The position numbers were made by a program, and so were the translations under genes. Below, one piece after another: positions 22,628 through 34,939 of a stretch of 64,000 bases of DNA (position 1 is the stretch's first letter; each line of letters begins with the position of its first letter). The stretch lies in NCBI RefSeq assembly GCF_015706575.1, contig NW_024037069.1, positions 42,291,553 to 42,355,552 of the forward strand. Direction: 5' to 3'. The notes beneath the pieces were generated by a model, which saw only the letters and a program-made list of their open reading frames with translations, was not told where the DNA came from and made no database searches. The DNA comes from Patiria miniata (taxonomy: Eukaryota > Echinodermata > Asteroidea > Valvatida > Asterinidae).

Positions 22628-23770
22628 CAGTATGTCCCCAAAAAAGTATCCGTCTGACTGTTTTTGAAATAACTACAAAACCATAAAGTCAATTTTGGAA
22701 ATTGTTGACTGTGCAGATGCTCCTTATCCTTGGCATATTAGTTTCTCTCGCGTCTCACTGCACAACATTTGATCACAACAACAGTTTTGGACACTGTGAC
22801 CGAGTTCCCTGCCTTAAAGCTATAGTCCATCATTTGCAGCCATCCGAAAAGTAACTGGCGTAATTACTGTTGAAAAACAAACTTGGTTGAAAGTTAGTAA
22901 GGGAACTAAACTCCCTGTGAAATTATTCTTTTGGGAAGCTGTCATTTTGAAGTAATCAACGAAAGAAGGCATTTCCAACGGTGATTCTTAAGAAGCACCG
23001 TAGGAAAATTTAAATTAGTAGTTCGTTTTGTTATTCAGCGCAGCGCGCACAAGTATTGGAACGACGCACACGCGCGTGCGGTTGTTATAATTCGTCGGAT
23101 CAGTGCGCGACGCCGCGTATAGCTGCAATTCAAAACAATTCAAAACATGATTCAGTAACTTTTGATTTGAAATTGAGATCTTAGAATGCTGTTTTTCTCG
23201 GAATGTACAGCTGAAGCTTAGCTGAAACTTCATCAGGTTAGTTGCTCAGTGTCCTTCATTAGATTTTGAACACTTTTGTTACTTCAAACGAACAAAATGC
23301 ACTAATTACAAATGATGGACTATAGCTTTAATCAATTTCAGTGCTGTGTTTATGTAAGCTGTGTAAAATCCTGCATGTTGTGAAGAAATGGCTGATGCGG
23401 TTTGGGATTGGAATCAATTCGCCCTTGAGCATTAAACTGAGGTCTTGCCATGATGAATAATAGCCAGACAAAATCGTTCCAATCCCAGCCGCAGCCCATG
23501 TCACATCATGAGGGATTTTACACAGCTAACATAACACAACACTAATTGATTATTGAAAGGCAAGCTTAGAACTTGGTCACAGTGTCCAAAAATGTTGTTG
23601 TGATCAGTTGACACTTGAGTAGTGATGCGTGATTGAAGTTAAATGAAACTCATAGGAGTTTAGGCCAAGGATAAGGAGTGTCTGCACAACCAAACATTTT
23701 TTTTAAATTGACTGCATAGTTTTGTAGTTATGTTAAAAATAGTCAGACTGACACTTTTTTTGGACATACC
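22628..23770. mobile_element. Long fold-back element interrupted by a K2 MITE
   Basis: Left end CAGTATGTCCCC(A)n, right end (T)nGGACATAC. The arms, including GGACACTGTGACC and AGCTGTGTAAAATCC and their complements, pair over about 300 bp each once the internal MITE (22818-23327) is removed. The tip lies near 23445. The terminus resembles Tc1/mariner-type ends (CAGT...). Exact ends and target duplication are uncertain. No transposase. Confidence 0.65.
22814..23331. mobile_element. TTAA-flanked MITE, family K2, copy B (nested)
   Basis: Perfect terminal repeats AGCTATAGTCCATCATTTG (from 22818) and CAAATGATGGACTATAGCT (to 23327), with TTAA at 22814-22817 and 23328-23331. It sits in the left arm of the larger fold-back, so it inserted later than that element. 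Its interior includes a CpG-rich block near 23040-23115, matching copy A in reverse. Confidence 0.85.
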
Positions 23771-23774
23771 ATAA

Positions 23775-24270
23775 AGGGTGAGCAAAAAAAAAATGAAACC
23801 CAAATGGCAGGAGCCCGCAGGACATTATTTTTGAATGAAGTTTTGCCTGTAGCACTTTCAAAATCTAGAATATGAAAGCCCAATTATTAAGCTTTCTTTT
23901 AGTACAAGAATCATTCAAATCACTAATGTACTTTTCAAGTTACGGAATTTTGAACACAAACACCGTTTTAAAGTTCTGTCCAAGGATCCTAAAAAAGTAA
24001 GTGTTCTTTCAGCAAACGAAAACAATTCTCATACGGATGCAAGTGAATTGTTTTCGTTTTGCTGAAAGAACACCTACCTTTTTTTGTGATCCGTGGACTG
24101 AACTTTAAAAACGGTGTTTGTGTTCAAAATTCCGTAACTGGTAAACTGCATGAGTGATTTGAATGATTCTTCTATACTAAAAGAAAGGACTGGGCTTTCA
24201 TATATTCTAGATTTTGAAAGTGCTACAGGCAAAACTTTGGTCGTGCCATTTCGGTTTTTGTACTCACCCT
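23775..24270. mobile_element. Fold-back MITE, AGGGTGAG termini
   Basis: Begins AGGGTGAGCAAAAA and ends TTTTTGTACTCACCCT. Two arms of about 230 bp pair almost throughout, including AACAATTC...GAATTGTT near the tip (about 24030). It abuts the preceding fold-back within 5 bp. The target duplication is not clear. Non-coding. Confidence 0.75.
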
Positions 24271-25900
24271 GACTGTTGATCGTACAACGACATCCAGTTG
24301 CTCATTGAACCAGACCAAATGTTTTGAAATGCAATGTGTCCTGTTCTTCTACCAATAATTGTTTTCATAAACCTGTCGGCCGAGGTTCATGTCGGAATTT
24401 TTAATTGAAAAGAAAATCCTGCGCTCATTCAAGTGCCAAAAATGACACCCCCTCTTTTTTTTTTTTTAACTGTAAACAAGATTGCGTGTTCCCTTAAACT
24501 TGAAAGTACAGTGACCCCGGCGTGAACGCGCCATTCAACCGGCGTGAACGAGGTGACGAATCCTATAATCTAACTGAGATTTTCGAAACATTTCCTGCTT
24601 TTACACTAAGTTGCTTAGGCTTTATACACGAAACGCTTGGTATGAATTAATGGATTAATTCTGAACGCTAAAATGGTATGATAATGTGAACAGTATTGTC
24701 TTCATAACTTCATAATTTCAAAATGGTGTTGCATGCAAGCCAGCGGCCCATGTTGTAGCAAAAGTAGCCACATTTTTGTTCAGTTTTATTTTCATATTTC
24801 CTAAGCGGCATGTTTTAAAGAAATAAATTATTTCTAGACTTTCATCGGCCCTTAAAAAAGCCTGAAAGGAAGTAATAATTTGGTTTGGAATGTCTTGGGC
24901 GATTGGGAGTTCAATAAAAACATTATTGAATTGAACTTAATTGAATTTAAATGGAGTATTAATGAGAAATGGATTTAATCGCCAATGTTTCGTTTTCAAA
25001 AAGGAGGATAATGTTTCAGCTCCGTTCTCGCCGTTTGCATCGTTTTGTGTGTATGTGGTTTTTTTTGTTAAACCATTGAAAAAAAAGTGGGGAACAGTAT
25101 TAGACATCCGAGGCTTTCCAAAATTTGCGTGCACGTCCCAAAATTTGGCACGCCCTGTCTGCTCTTTCCGTTACCCATTGCCAAGTTTGGTAGATAACGT
25201 GTTTTTTTTTTTCATTTTAAATCAAATTAAATGGGATTAAGAAGCCTAGAGTGAAAAACAAGTTGTTTAGCATAATATCCCTATTATGAAAGCGATCACC
25301 GATTTCGAAATATTCCTCCAAAGTTTGGCTTCAAGTTCACCCGATATCAATTTCGCGATATCAATTGTTCTTTTTTGATTGTTTTTGTAACTTGTATACA
25401 ATTCGGATTTAGCTCCATGGTTGGACCCTCGATTCCGAGGCGAGGTTTTGCGGCAGTACCGCAGATCGAGTTCTGTTGTGGTAACCATTAACAACCATGG
25501 CTGATTAAGGTCATGTGAAGGCCGTATTAATATACATGTAATTAAAAACAAAATAATTTTTAAAATGGCTTCAATAGTGAAAGAAAGTAAATATGCTAAT
25601 CAGGAGACCTCACAATACACTGACTATTATGAATTCAATTATTAATATTTTAAATGCTGAAGTACATTTTTGCTTCATTGCGAGACTTGCTGGGATTTTT
25701 TTCTGCTGACTTTAATTAGCCCACTTTTTGGCTGCAACCATTAATTCACATCTACAAAGTGAACTGGGAGTTCCCGCCAAAACAATATTTTTTTCCAATT
25801 GATTATTGGGAGTGGGTAAGTTCTGTCAAATTAAAAGGGGAATGGGTAAAGGAAGCACTTGTTGCATCACGCGTAAACAACGATTAAAACCCAAAGCCTC
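24271..25900. other. AT-rich intergenic, nothing supported
   Basis: No recognisable gene or repeat structure beyond simple T runs (about 24453 and 25201). Confidence 0.45.
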
Positions 25901-25929
25901 CCTCGACAGCAACCTTGTCAAAAACCCTT

Positions 25930-26134
25930 ATGAACGATTTCCGAATCCCGGCGTGGTCATCGGAAGTCGTCCGCTTCGTTTTACAGCCTCACCCCGTCGA
26001 CGCGTCACGCACACCCGCGAGTCTTTGCACGCTATACGGGACAATCCCCCCTTACCCGGTCCCGCCTGGCCTGGCTGGCTTTTGCGCAGTGCGTGCGATA
26101 GCACGGGACCGGGGAGGGAATACTACAAAACTCG
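25930..26134 (+). CDS. Candidate first coding exon in CpG-rich patch
   Basis: In a CpG-rich block (about 25920-26140), unlike its AT-rich flanks, an ATG opens a 68-codon frame (MNDFRIPAWSSEVVRFVLQP...). It runs to a strong donor, CTCG|GTGAGT, at 26134, leaving phase 1. This could equally be the untranslated first exon of an unidentified gene. No downstream exon in matching phase was found. Confidence 0.2.
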
Positions 26135-26899
26135 GTGAGTCACCCCCTCCCTATCTGTCACTGTGGGGTGGGTGAATGGTGAGGACTGAGGGGGAGGGGG
26201 TAGCTCAGGGTAACATCCCGACTCATCTGGTTAATCTGTAGCAGTCGGGCAATAGACTTAGTTGTTATACGCGCGGGGGTGGAATTGTTGAGAAGAGAGA
26301 GGCAGAGAAAAAGGATAAATCCCGATCGCCAATATTGATGTCATCTGGATATAGTAGGGCCTAAGCATTACACACATAATCCCGTCCAATTTGTCCAATT
26401 TCTGTACGGCTCGTGCCATAAGATTACACCATATTATGCACCATTTTGTCTGTTATTAAAATCTGCTTGCGTTTCGGTCAGCCTATTAGTCAAATGGGAG
26501 GAAAATGTCTACGGCCGAATATGCAAATTTTTTAGAACATGGCATTTGCTTAGGCCTATATCCCCTTCCTTCAAGGGCGAATACAGAAAAATGTTTGGAT
26601 TCTAGATGCTCTATGGTGCGATCTGAGGCAATTCTTAGACCACTTTAACCGAATTTTGTTGAGGAAAAAAGTGGTGCGGCATGGGGACATAATTGTGTAT
26701 TTTGTGACCAAAGCATGAAACTTGGCATGTGAAATCTTCATACCATGACAATAAATTTCAGATATGGAGACATTTCATATCTGATGGCCTTCAAGGGGTC
26801 AATAAAATTTGCGTATCCTATTTGTAGATAATAAGAGGGTTAACTATTCAAAACACCACTTTTTATGTATGTATAATACGTCATGGCCGACATTTGGGC

Positions 26900-27030
26900 C
26901 ATAGCCGTAGCAGTGGCTGTGGCTGTGACTATGGCTATGGCTACGGCTATGGCTGTGGCTATGACTATGGCTGTGGCGATGACTATGATTATGGCTAGGG
27001 TTTTGGCTATGACTATGGATATGGAATATG
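26900..27030 (+). repeat. GGCTAT(G) hexanucleotide microsatellite
   Basis: About 20 imperfect copies of GGCTAT/GGCTGT, such as GGCTATGGCTACGGCTATGG. It lies in gene-free sequence; no protein is called from the repeat. Confidence 0.85.
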
Positions 27031-27059
27031 GCTATTAACGCCTTTGGCTATTAACACCT

Positions 27060-28520
27060 ACAATTACACCTTTTTCCCCCTAGATACACATTGGTCATAT
27101 AAATGACCTATATACGAACATTCTTTTTATAGCATAAACACCTTTAATTTAGACATGAATCGTGAAAAAAGATAAGGTTTAAAGAATAAATCTTACAAAT
27201 AGCTATAGTATAAACAGGTTTAAAAAGGTCATTGACTTCTCAAAGGTCACCAGAGGTCAGATATGAATTGTTCCCACATCTGATCATTATTTTCCTGGTA
27301 TGACATAAACTTTGGTCATAGGAAAGTGAATTTTTGAAGAACAAAGGTTATAAATACGGTATGTAAAGTTCGTTGACCTCTCAACATACGGGAAGCCCCT
27401 ACTTCTCATTTGAGAATCAAAATGCCTGTCTTGGGGTGCCTGCGCCATTGCGGTGCTTTTGTTTTAATTCAGATATTGATCAATAACATTTTTTTTATAA
27501 CAACCACATGCTTAAAAATAAAACATCGTCCTGTGGCAGATTCAAACTAGTCGATGAAAATGTCGCTGAGCATCTGCAAACTCTCAGACCCTGCCTCCTT
27601 TGATCCTTCTGAAGTCTTGATATGATCCTTTAAATCTCTTATCCATTAGCTTCCTTGGGTTGGTATGGTATCATGGTCCATTGATAATTCCCTAAGATAA
27701 GGTGTTTTTTATAAGCCTTGGTTCAGCGGCGTATCAAGCTGTTTTTATGCCGAGGGGAGGCAAAAGTAAGACTTTACTGTATCGACGTCTGAACCGTCTT
27801 AAACCGTCTTAAAATCCTAAATGCCGCCGGGAGAGGCAAAGTTGGATGTACACCACTTTCCTGACCTCTATTTGGGGCATTTTAAGTACTAAACTCAGTT
27901 GTTAGGAAAAGTTCGCACTTGCAAGAGAAATTTCGAAAGCATTCCATAAAACCCTTTTTGACTCAAGAGTTCCAAATGCAGTTGGTGTAATTAGACAAAC
28001 CCGACGACTGACGATTGTCACACCATTGCCTTTTTTGTGTCTTAGATTTTTAACTTCCCAATGCAAAAATTTCACAATCGTCATGGTTTTAAACACAATA
28101 GAACTGTGTTCAAAAAAATCTTGTACCAATACTTACAGCTTTCTTTCTCTGCACTCTTTAAAATCTTTAAAAGAAATTCCTACTTTTTCCTCCTTCGTTC
28201 CTTCCCGATCCCTTCAATGCATCCCTGGCAAATGTCAAGAAATGTTTACGATTTCGACTACGCTTTGTTTATATATCGTTACTTTTATATCTGTTCAAAA
28301 AGAAATTTTTGACATTCCTCGGATCATTGTTTTGCTCAGTGGGTGATCCTAAGTAACGATGTATTCGACAGTAAAGTGGTTTATCTGAAAGATATACTGT
28401 TTTACAAACTTTCTGTTTTGCCCTCCCAGGGAAAGTACAACCTGTATGTTTTATTTTAACAAAAAAAAACAACCTTCAACTCTCTCCAAAAATATTTTGT
28501 GTTGATTTTGCCTATGAACA
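27060..28520. other. Intergenic, nothing supported
   Basis: AT-rich, with short ORFs on both strands near 27900-28350 that overlap one another and show no motif. Confidence 0.45.
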
Positions 28521-28521
28521 G

Positions 28522-28617
28522 ATTCTCCAAGCGAGTAGACTGGTTCACGGTCTCTACGTTAACGATCCTGACAGGGAGGCGGGAATCAGTGTGTCGGGCC
28601 ACAAAAGTTCGACATTT
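28522..28617 (+). CDS. Candidate 96-nt internal exon, unknown gene
   Basis: A TATGAACAG acceptor (to 28521) and a strong ATTT|GTAAGT donor (28617/28618) bound exactly 32 codons in phase 0: ILQASRLVHGLYVNDPDREA then GISVSGHKSSTF. The composition is protein-like, with balanced residues and no low complexity, and GC is higher than the flanks. A symmetric phase-0 cassette is what an internal exon would look like. The host gene is not recognised, and no neighbouring exon was firmly placed. Confidence 0.35.
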
Positions 28618-28619
28618 GT

Positions 28620-29600
28620 AAGTCGTTTTTCCATATTATCAAAGTCTTTCATTTTGATGTCTCGTTCAAAAGTGAATTATTTTCGGATTGCTAGAAATTT
28701 AGCGATTTAAAAAATAAAACGTTTTTTTTTCTGATGATTTCAACTCAAACATTGCACGGACGGTACCTCTTTAAAAAAAACACACTGAATGTTGATATTA
28801 AGTTCTGAACCGATCTAAGACTACTACTCAAGAGAGCCCTCCAAGTGGTTGAAAAAAGGGTAATTTTAAATTCAGTTCACTATACCAATATTTTTGTCAA
28901 TATTTGAAAATGAAAACTCAGATTCCAAAGGTATAGAACGGAAAATAAATGTTTAAATGCAATTTTAAAGCACATCACAAGACATAGTGGGGGCTCAGGA
29001 TAAACAATCCGTAATGGTGGACGAAGAACATGAAGACGGACAAACAAATCCGTTATTATTCTTTATTTTGTTTAATAATTGTCCATGGTACCAATACACT
29101 GAAACCAAAACTTGGCGGAAATTCTCACATCTTTTGTTTCCTCGGGATCGCTGTCCTTTGAACCGCCAAATCTGCCGTGTGAACGACGCGGAAAGAGATT
29201 TACACCGCCCAGGCAATTACCCTGATCGGGAAGGTTAAGGCAAGCACTTTCCATCCGACCATTTGTCATAATTATATGACACAAATGGCCTTCCATAGAG
29301 TGGGTGGTCCCCACTCTGGAGCTAACTTGAGACGAAGCATGCGCGTCTTCGCGGCGAAGTCGGACTTCGCTCCATCGGGAATAATTTTCTGGTGATGATT
29401 GTTGTAAGATGCCTTCCACAGTTTGGAAATAATTAATTTCAAGTAATCATCAGTTTGCCGTGAACAAAGGCGTCACGATCTCTCTTCTCACGAATCATTA
29501 GACAACGAATATCAAGTCAATCTGATACAGGTTGTGTGTGATGCTCAGTACCTTATTTCATAAGTAACATATCAATCATCAGAGGAAGTGGGTTCATGGT
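28620..29600. other. Intergenic, nothing supported
   Basis: AT-rich, with short imperfect palindromes near 29262-29290 (around CATAATTATATG) and 29330-29375. Overlapping short frames on both strands. Confidence 0.4.
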
Positions 29601-29609
29601 GCGCGCTGG

Positions 29610-30335
29610 GACATTCTTGCACCATTCTTTAACCAGGGACAGATTCCCAACACCATCACCGTACCAGGAACGGCGAGTCATCACACTTCTTAACACGCAC
29701 ACCGTAACTTCTCACCAGGATCGGGTTCTCGCCATTATCTCACCACTCTCGACAGAGACAGGTATACTCATCAGTCTCACCACCGGCAGATTTCACCACA
29801 TTCAACTCTCTCACCAATCTCGGGGCTCTTCCTCACCATTCTCCCCAGCCTCACCACTCTCTCGCCATTTCCTCCAGGAGTTGGTTATCACCACTCTCAA
29901 AAACTCTTAACCATTCTCGCCAGGCATAGATTCTCACCATTCTCACCACAGTCTCTCACCACTCTCTCCTGTAACTGGTTTTCACCACTCTCAAAACGTC
30001 CACCGTTCTCACGCAGGAGACACAGTTTCACCACCCTCACCACTCTCTCACCACTCTCACCGGCGACAGGTTCCCACCACTCTCTTAAACTCTCACCATT
30101 CTCATGGCACGCATTGGACTGCACATTCTCACCAATTTCAACAGGGACAGGGTGTGCCCCCCCCCCCCTCCACTCTCTTACAATTCGTACCACGCTTTCA
30201 CCCTTTCTAACGGGGAAAGAGCCTTGCATATGTCACCACTGTCACCGCGGACAGGTTCTTGAAACTCTCTCACCACTCTCACCACTCTCCACAGAGACCG
30301 GTTCTCACCACTCTCAAAACCCTACCCATCTCCAT
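29610..30335. repeat. CACCACTCT-type minisatellite
   Basis: Imperfect tandem repeat of TCTCACCACTCTC blocks, interrupted at roughly 60-100 bp by variants of GGAGACAGGTTC. It has a higher-order look: CACCACTCTC cluster, then an ACAGG-containing spacer. Continuous open frames on both strands are repeat-driven. Its right end abuts the minus-strand ORF at 30314-30577. Confidence 0.8.
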
Positions 30336-30577
30336 CCGGGGGAGATGCTTTCCACTCCCACCACTAAATCATCGCCATTCGCCAACATGCCTTTCATATC
30401 AACCAGCAGTTTCGAGTTCTGTGAACCTAGTCCTGTAATTCCTTGCAGATTTCGGTCTAGCTCCGCTTCGTCGTTGATGCATTGCAAACACGCAATCGTG
30501 GTTTCCGTTGTTTTTAGCAAGAGTACCTGTTATGGATCAAACTCCGCATCGTGGGAGTCATTCACATTATTTGCCAT
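30314..30577 (-). pseudogene. Unknown protein ORF with one in-frame TAA
   Basis: On the minus strand, an ATG in good context (GAGAATGGC) starts MANNVNDSHDAEFDP. It meets TAA (30532-30530), then continues in the same frame as QVLLLKTTETTIACLQCIND..., ending at TGA at 30314. The part after the stop (about 55 residues up to ...MLANGDDLV) is helix-like and protein-like. The last 15 or so codons run into the minisatellite. The family is not recognised. Options: a recently inactivated gene or retrocopy, a sequencing error, a strain polymorphism (CAA to TAA), or two separate short peptides. Confidence 0.4.
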
Positions 30578-30599
30578 TCTCTTAATTCCCGAAACCTGA

Positions 30600-32340
30600 A
30601 TTGGCCAACTTTTTTTCCCCTTGACATACTGATATCATGTTTTATTTATAAACTGTAAATTAAAAGTAAGTGTCCTCGGCTTGGTGATAAATCTCCAGCG
30701 AGCCCCACTTTCCCATGGTACACAGCGGCTAATTGTACACATGTATCGGTTGTCTGGGGCCTACCTGGCGCTTCAGCCACTTTCGTCCCGAAGGTGTATC
30801 ATGGTTTTGTGAGCTCGCTCACGCGACGGCCCCCAGTGAAACGCGAAACGGGAAACAGTATAGCGGAGAGAAACCCGCCGAAAACCAGAGCCACATGGCG
30901 GGGCAAGTCACAAAGGACCGAGGCCAGACGAGTCCGTGGTTATACCTGGCACGCGATCTGTCCAGGACTCTCTGTCATCGATTTTAAGAAGAAGAAACTA
31001 AGAAAGAGGAAAACTTGGAAGCTATCAGAAAATGTTGGTGGGATTTGCAACAACATCTTGCTCTCGGAAAATGTGAACTCTACCTCACTTGCTTTGCGTT
31101 GGTTCTTTACGGCTTTACATTTTCTTGCTTCTTTGTTTAAGTGAACTTTAATATTATTGTACTGAGGCTAACACAGTATAAAAGTTGCGTAAAATAGTCT
31201 TGTCTTTCTTATCAACCCATTTTGTGGCCAGTTTAACTTATGGGCTCCGTGCACAAGTACTCCTTCAACGGCCAGAAAAGGAGAGTTGGGGGACCTAGAC
31301 TGGCTCCCGGTCCATCCACTGGGTATTTTGAATGATCCAAAGTTAATAGTCTGGAAGACGCTATATGGCTCCCCTTTGTGCACATTCAGGATAAAGAAGT
31401 CGTGCGTACTTCGCGCGCGAGCCATGAAGTACGCACACGCGCTGTCCCGTCCAAGGGGCTCTCAAAAATGGTAAGAACGCGCCCTCTTAAGTTGGCGCAC
31501 GGAGCCCATAGACCTTATTCACGAGGAAACCAGTTGCGACCGTGTTCCCAGAACCTTTTTTATACATTGTAAACTGTTGATTGGGATGGTGCCAGACTAT
31601 TTTGTGATTGGAGTGCTTTCCAAGCGTCGCTTTCATTTTCTGTTTTTAAATGTGGCTTAAAACATTAGGGTATGTGTAATCACAAATTTTAAGTTATTTT
31701 AAGTTATTCATCAGAGTAGAAATGGTATTAATTTGTAATGGACTGTTATACTTTCATTTCTACTCGCAGGCTCGCTTTCAATTCAATATGGCCGACTCGT
31801 GAATAAAGTATATTTAGGACGAACATTAGGCTGCATCCAAATCTCGTGGCTAGAAGTTGTCTAAGTTTTTGCCCGTAACAACTACACAGGATCAACCTGA
31901 CAATAGCCGTAGCCGTAGCTCTCAGTGGAGGCTCGTTTCGGACACGGCCATGGTTCTGGAAGCAAGTGCATGCAGACAATATTCTAAAATGTCGACCCTG
32001 AAAGTAACTTGGACATATTGAAACTAAATTCAATACGTACAAAACTAAAAACAAAATCTTGCCCACCTGTTGGGTAACATATCAATTTCCTGCCACACTT
32101 TACAGCGCTATAGGAAGTCGTTGTGAGTTGAGTTTGCGAGGATCATCTGACAAGAATGCCAAATGTCGGTTTTATCTAATTGACTCTGAATTGACCCGTC
32201 CACGCACCCAGTCCCACCGCAATATTATCCACTCTGTCGGTTCTCTACTTGTATCGATTGTGTGAGCAATTGCGTGCCTTGGCAGACACAGCAATTGCGT
32301 ACCTTGGCAGGCACAGGTAAATAACCCAGACTTTGCTGAA
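30600..32340. other. Intergenic, possible faint LINE trace
   Basis: The plus-strand translation near 31286-31380 reads GDLDWLPVHPLGILNDPKLI, distantly like the LHWLPV...FK box near the end of CR1/L2-type reverse transcriptases, but without the flanking motifs. The rest is unrecognised. Confidence 0.25.
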
Positions 32341-32342
32341 AT

Positions 32343-32745
32343 GGTGTATTACAACTGGTAATGTAATAACCAACAGATGACGTATCACACCAGCCGATAA
32401 TGCAACAACAATTGACCGATGCTGTATCCCTAACCGATAATGTAACACAAATTGACTGATATACTGTAGTAACATTTACTACACTATCAGTACATTTTTG
32501 TTTATACATTATCGATTAGGACCGATATGTAACAACAATATATTTGTAACATTATCGATTAGGACCGATATGTGACAGCAATTGACTGATGGTGTAGTAT
32601 ACATTCTACTACAATCAATTTGTGTTACATTATTGGTTAGTGATACAGACTCGGTCCGTAATGTTGCTACATTATCGGCTGGTGTTACGTATCATACGTT
32701 ATCTGTTGGTTATTACATTATAAGTTCTAATAGGGCCTACATGTC
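32343..32745. mobile_element. Fold-back MITE with CGATAATGT motifs
   Basis: The left arm (about 32343-32490) pairs with the right arm (about 32575-32740): for example AGATGACGTATCACACCAGC against GCTGGTGTTACGTATCATAC. The central loop holds two direct copies of ACATTATCGATTAGGACCGA. Precise ends were not resolved. Non-coding. Confidence 0.65.
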
Positions 32746-32749
32746 ATTA

Positions 32750-34250
32750 CTGATAATGGTGCAGTTTTAAAAGAAAGGCATCGATATAAAACACAATCAC
32801 TTCACAACCGATGGTTCTCCAACACTCTAAGTATTTTACGCATGAAAACAATTGGCTAGCCTAATTCTGCCCCCATTTTACAAAAATTCCCCCGAACCCA
32901 GAACCTAGATGTGCGTCAGCATTGCACCTGTTCAGTCAGGTGTTTTTATTAATTAATTTAATATATCACTGCAGTATACTAATTAGGCGGAAAACCTTAT
33001 CATCTATAAAATGAGAAATCTTATTTTTAACCATACACCCACCAATCTATCTGATCCCCTCCCAAGATTAAAATCAGAGGAAGCAAAAAAGGTCTTTGCC
33101 CTTTTTGTTCGACCGTCCTTGCCATAATTTATCAAGATTATTTCCGCAACAATTTTCCGCGGCATTCCTGCCAGTATTGTCCTTGATCAAAGCTACAAAA
33201 CGGAATCGCGCGCAAATCAAATTAGGAAGTGTAGTCCCCGGCAATTAGCGCGACGTGTCAGATCGTTGTAGAGCGATGAATCTTACGCGCGAAGGGATCG
33301 CACGCAAACCCTTTTTGGTATGTGCATAGTAAGAATATATTCTGGATCCCTGCTAATACTTTTTAAGTCTCTTTATTTACAATTAAAGAAGGCCAACAAA
33401 AATAGTTCTGCTTCCGATTTATTACTTGGCATTTGAAAATAGGGTAGGTAGGTAGGTAGAGAATTGGGGTTTTTTTTGGGGGGGGGGGATTTTTTGTGTG
33501 TGTACGATCATACGGAGGTGTCCGCGTATAATCAAGGGTAAAAGGTAGTAATGGATGGGGTTTATTTGGGGGGGGGGTTCCTCATTTTTCCCAAAAGCAA
33601 ATTAGGGTAAGGGCTGTCAAATTAGGGTAGGTAGGGTAACCGGAGGTAGAACTATTATATTTTCTGGCCTAAACATATAGGTCATTCCATACATTTTGGG
33701 GCCAAAGTGTAACATTTTTCATGTCCCTGTTACATGGGTACTTTTTAATTTGGCGTTGAAGTATCATTAATAATCACTTCAAATATAGTTTTTATTGCTT
33801 GGTAGGTAGTTTGCTGTTCATAATCGCTCTTGGAGGTAGACTGCGTTGAGGAGTCCATCAGAATTTTAAAATCATAGATGTCAGATGTAACAGGGACAGG
33901 AAAAAAAGGGACCCCAAATTTTTAGAATGACCCATATAATAACTTTGACACAGATGTAGGCCTATTTAAAGGGTACATTCTGAAAGCACTCTTGTAAAAT
34001 TTGCATAGAAAATGGTTCAGCTGATCATTATAGCTTTAGTCAGCTGGGTGCAAGTTTGGTTCCCCCCCTCAGGTGATCTTATAGTGTATGATCTAGTCCA
34101 AAGAGGGATGATAAATACATCCATATGCATTTGTTACTTTTCCTATGGTCTTAGCTCTATGGTTAGAGAATTATAGGGCATGGTCTTCTAGGTAACTCAC
34201 CCGGAAGGTATATCATAATAATGCTCTGGCGGTGCCACCTGAGACATATT
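32750..34250. other. Intergenic, low-complexity G runs
   Basis: Includes a (GGTA)n run at about 33443-33460, GGTTTTTTTTGGGGGG blocks near 33470 and 33565, and otherwise AT-rich sequence. No gene seen. Confidence 0.45.
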
Positions 34251-34251
34251 G

Positions 34252-34297
34252 CTCAGGATGTCGACATTTTGTTCACGAAAGATGTCGACATCCTGAG
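34252..34297. repeat. Perfect hairpin, CTCAGGATGTCGACAT arms
   Basis: CTCAGGATGTCGACAT and its exact complement ATGTCGACATCCTGAG are separated by a loop of about 14 nt. It is too short to be a whole MITE and has no clear target duplication. It could be a solo terminal hairpin. Confidence 0.6.
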
Positions 34298-34939
34298 ATA
34301 ATAATGACGCCTCGAAGGATGAACATTCAGGAAAAGAGGGAGCTTTGAGTATCTTCCGAAGACAAAAAAAAGGTTTCTAAACATATACCAGTAAAAACAA
34401 ATATAATGTGGATGAAGAGGCTGGGGGAATCTTCCAGAATTTGGTTTCTATGTTATACATGTACTTCATGGTCTATGTGGGTCACTGACCCATATTCATC
34501 ACTTAACAGCTCTTAAGAATATTATTTCGTTACCCAAAGGCTTAAGATTTCTGACAAAATATTAAACCTTGTTCAATTTAATAAATGACTGTCTTATCTC
34601 CTGAGGTCTAGATGTCTTTTAGGATTGACAATCGCCCTAAGCTGTAATCATACTGAGTGAATTCACATGAGTACCTGTGTATCCCATGACATGTATTTTG
34701 GTTGCGCCACTGTCTGAGTTTGCTCTGGTCTGAAGGATGTAGACTTTAATAGTGACAGATTGTATGATAAAGACCATATAGATGGGTTGACAGTTGGTAC
34801 TGAATTGGGGGCGTGGTGGAAACAGGGCGCAAGGGATCCCTTTTACCCCTGGCGGAGGATTGGTCGGAGTTGCCATTTTGGCTATTCGAGTGGTTTTGTA
34901 CATATGGGGATTCAGAAAAAAATGAAGGTCTTCAGAGTA

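Noticed and set aside
29596-30229. Long frames on both strands through the CACCACTCT repeats
   Set aside because: Repeat-driven open frames with Ser/His/Thr or Gly/Glu/Val bias; not coding.
31286-31380. LINE reverse transcriptase fragment
   Set aside because: Only a distant LDWLPV-like resemblance without flanking motifs; kept as a note in the regional entry rather than called.
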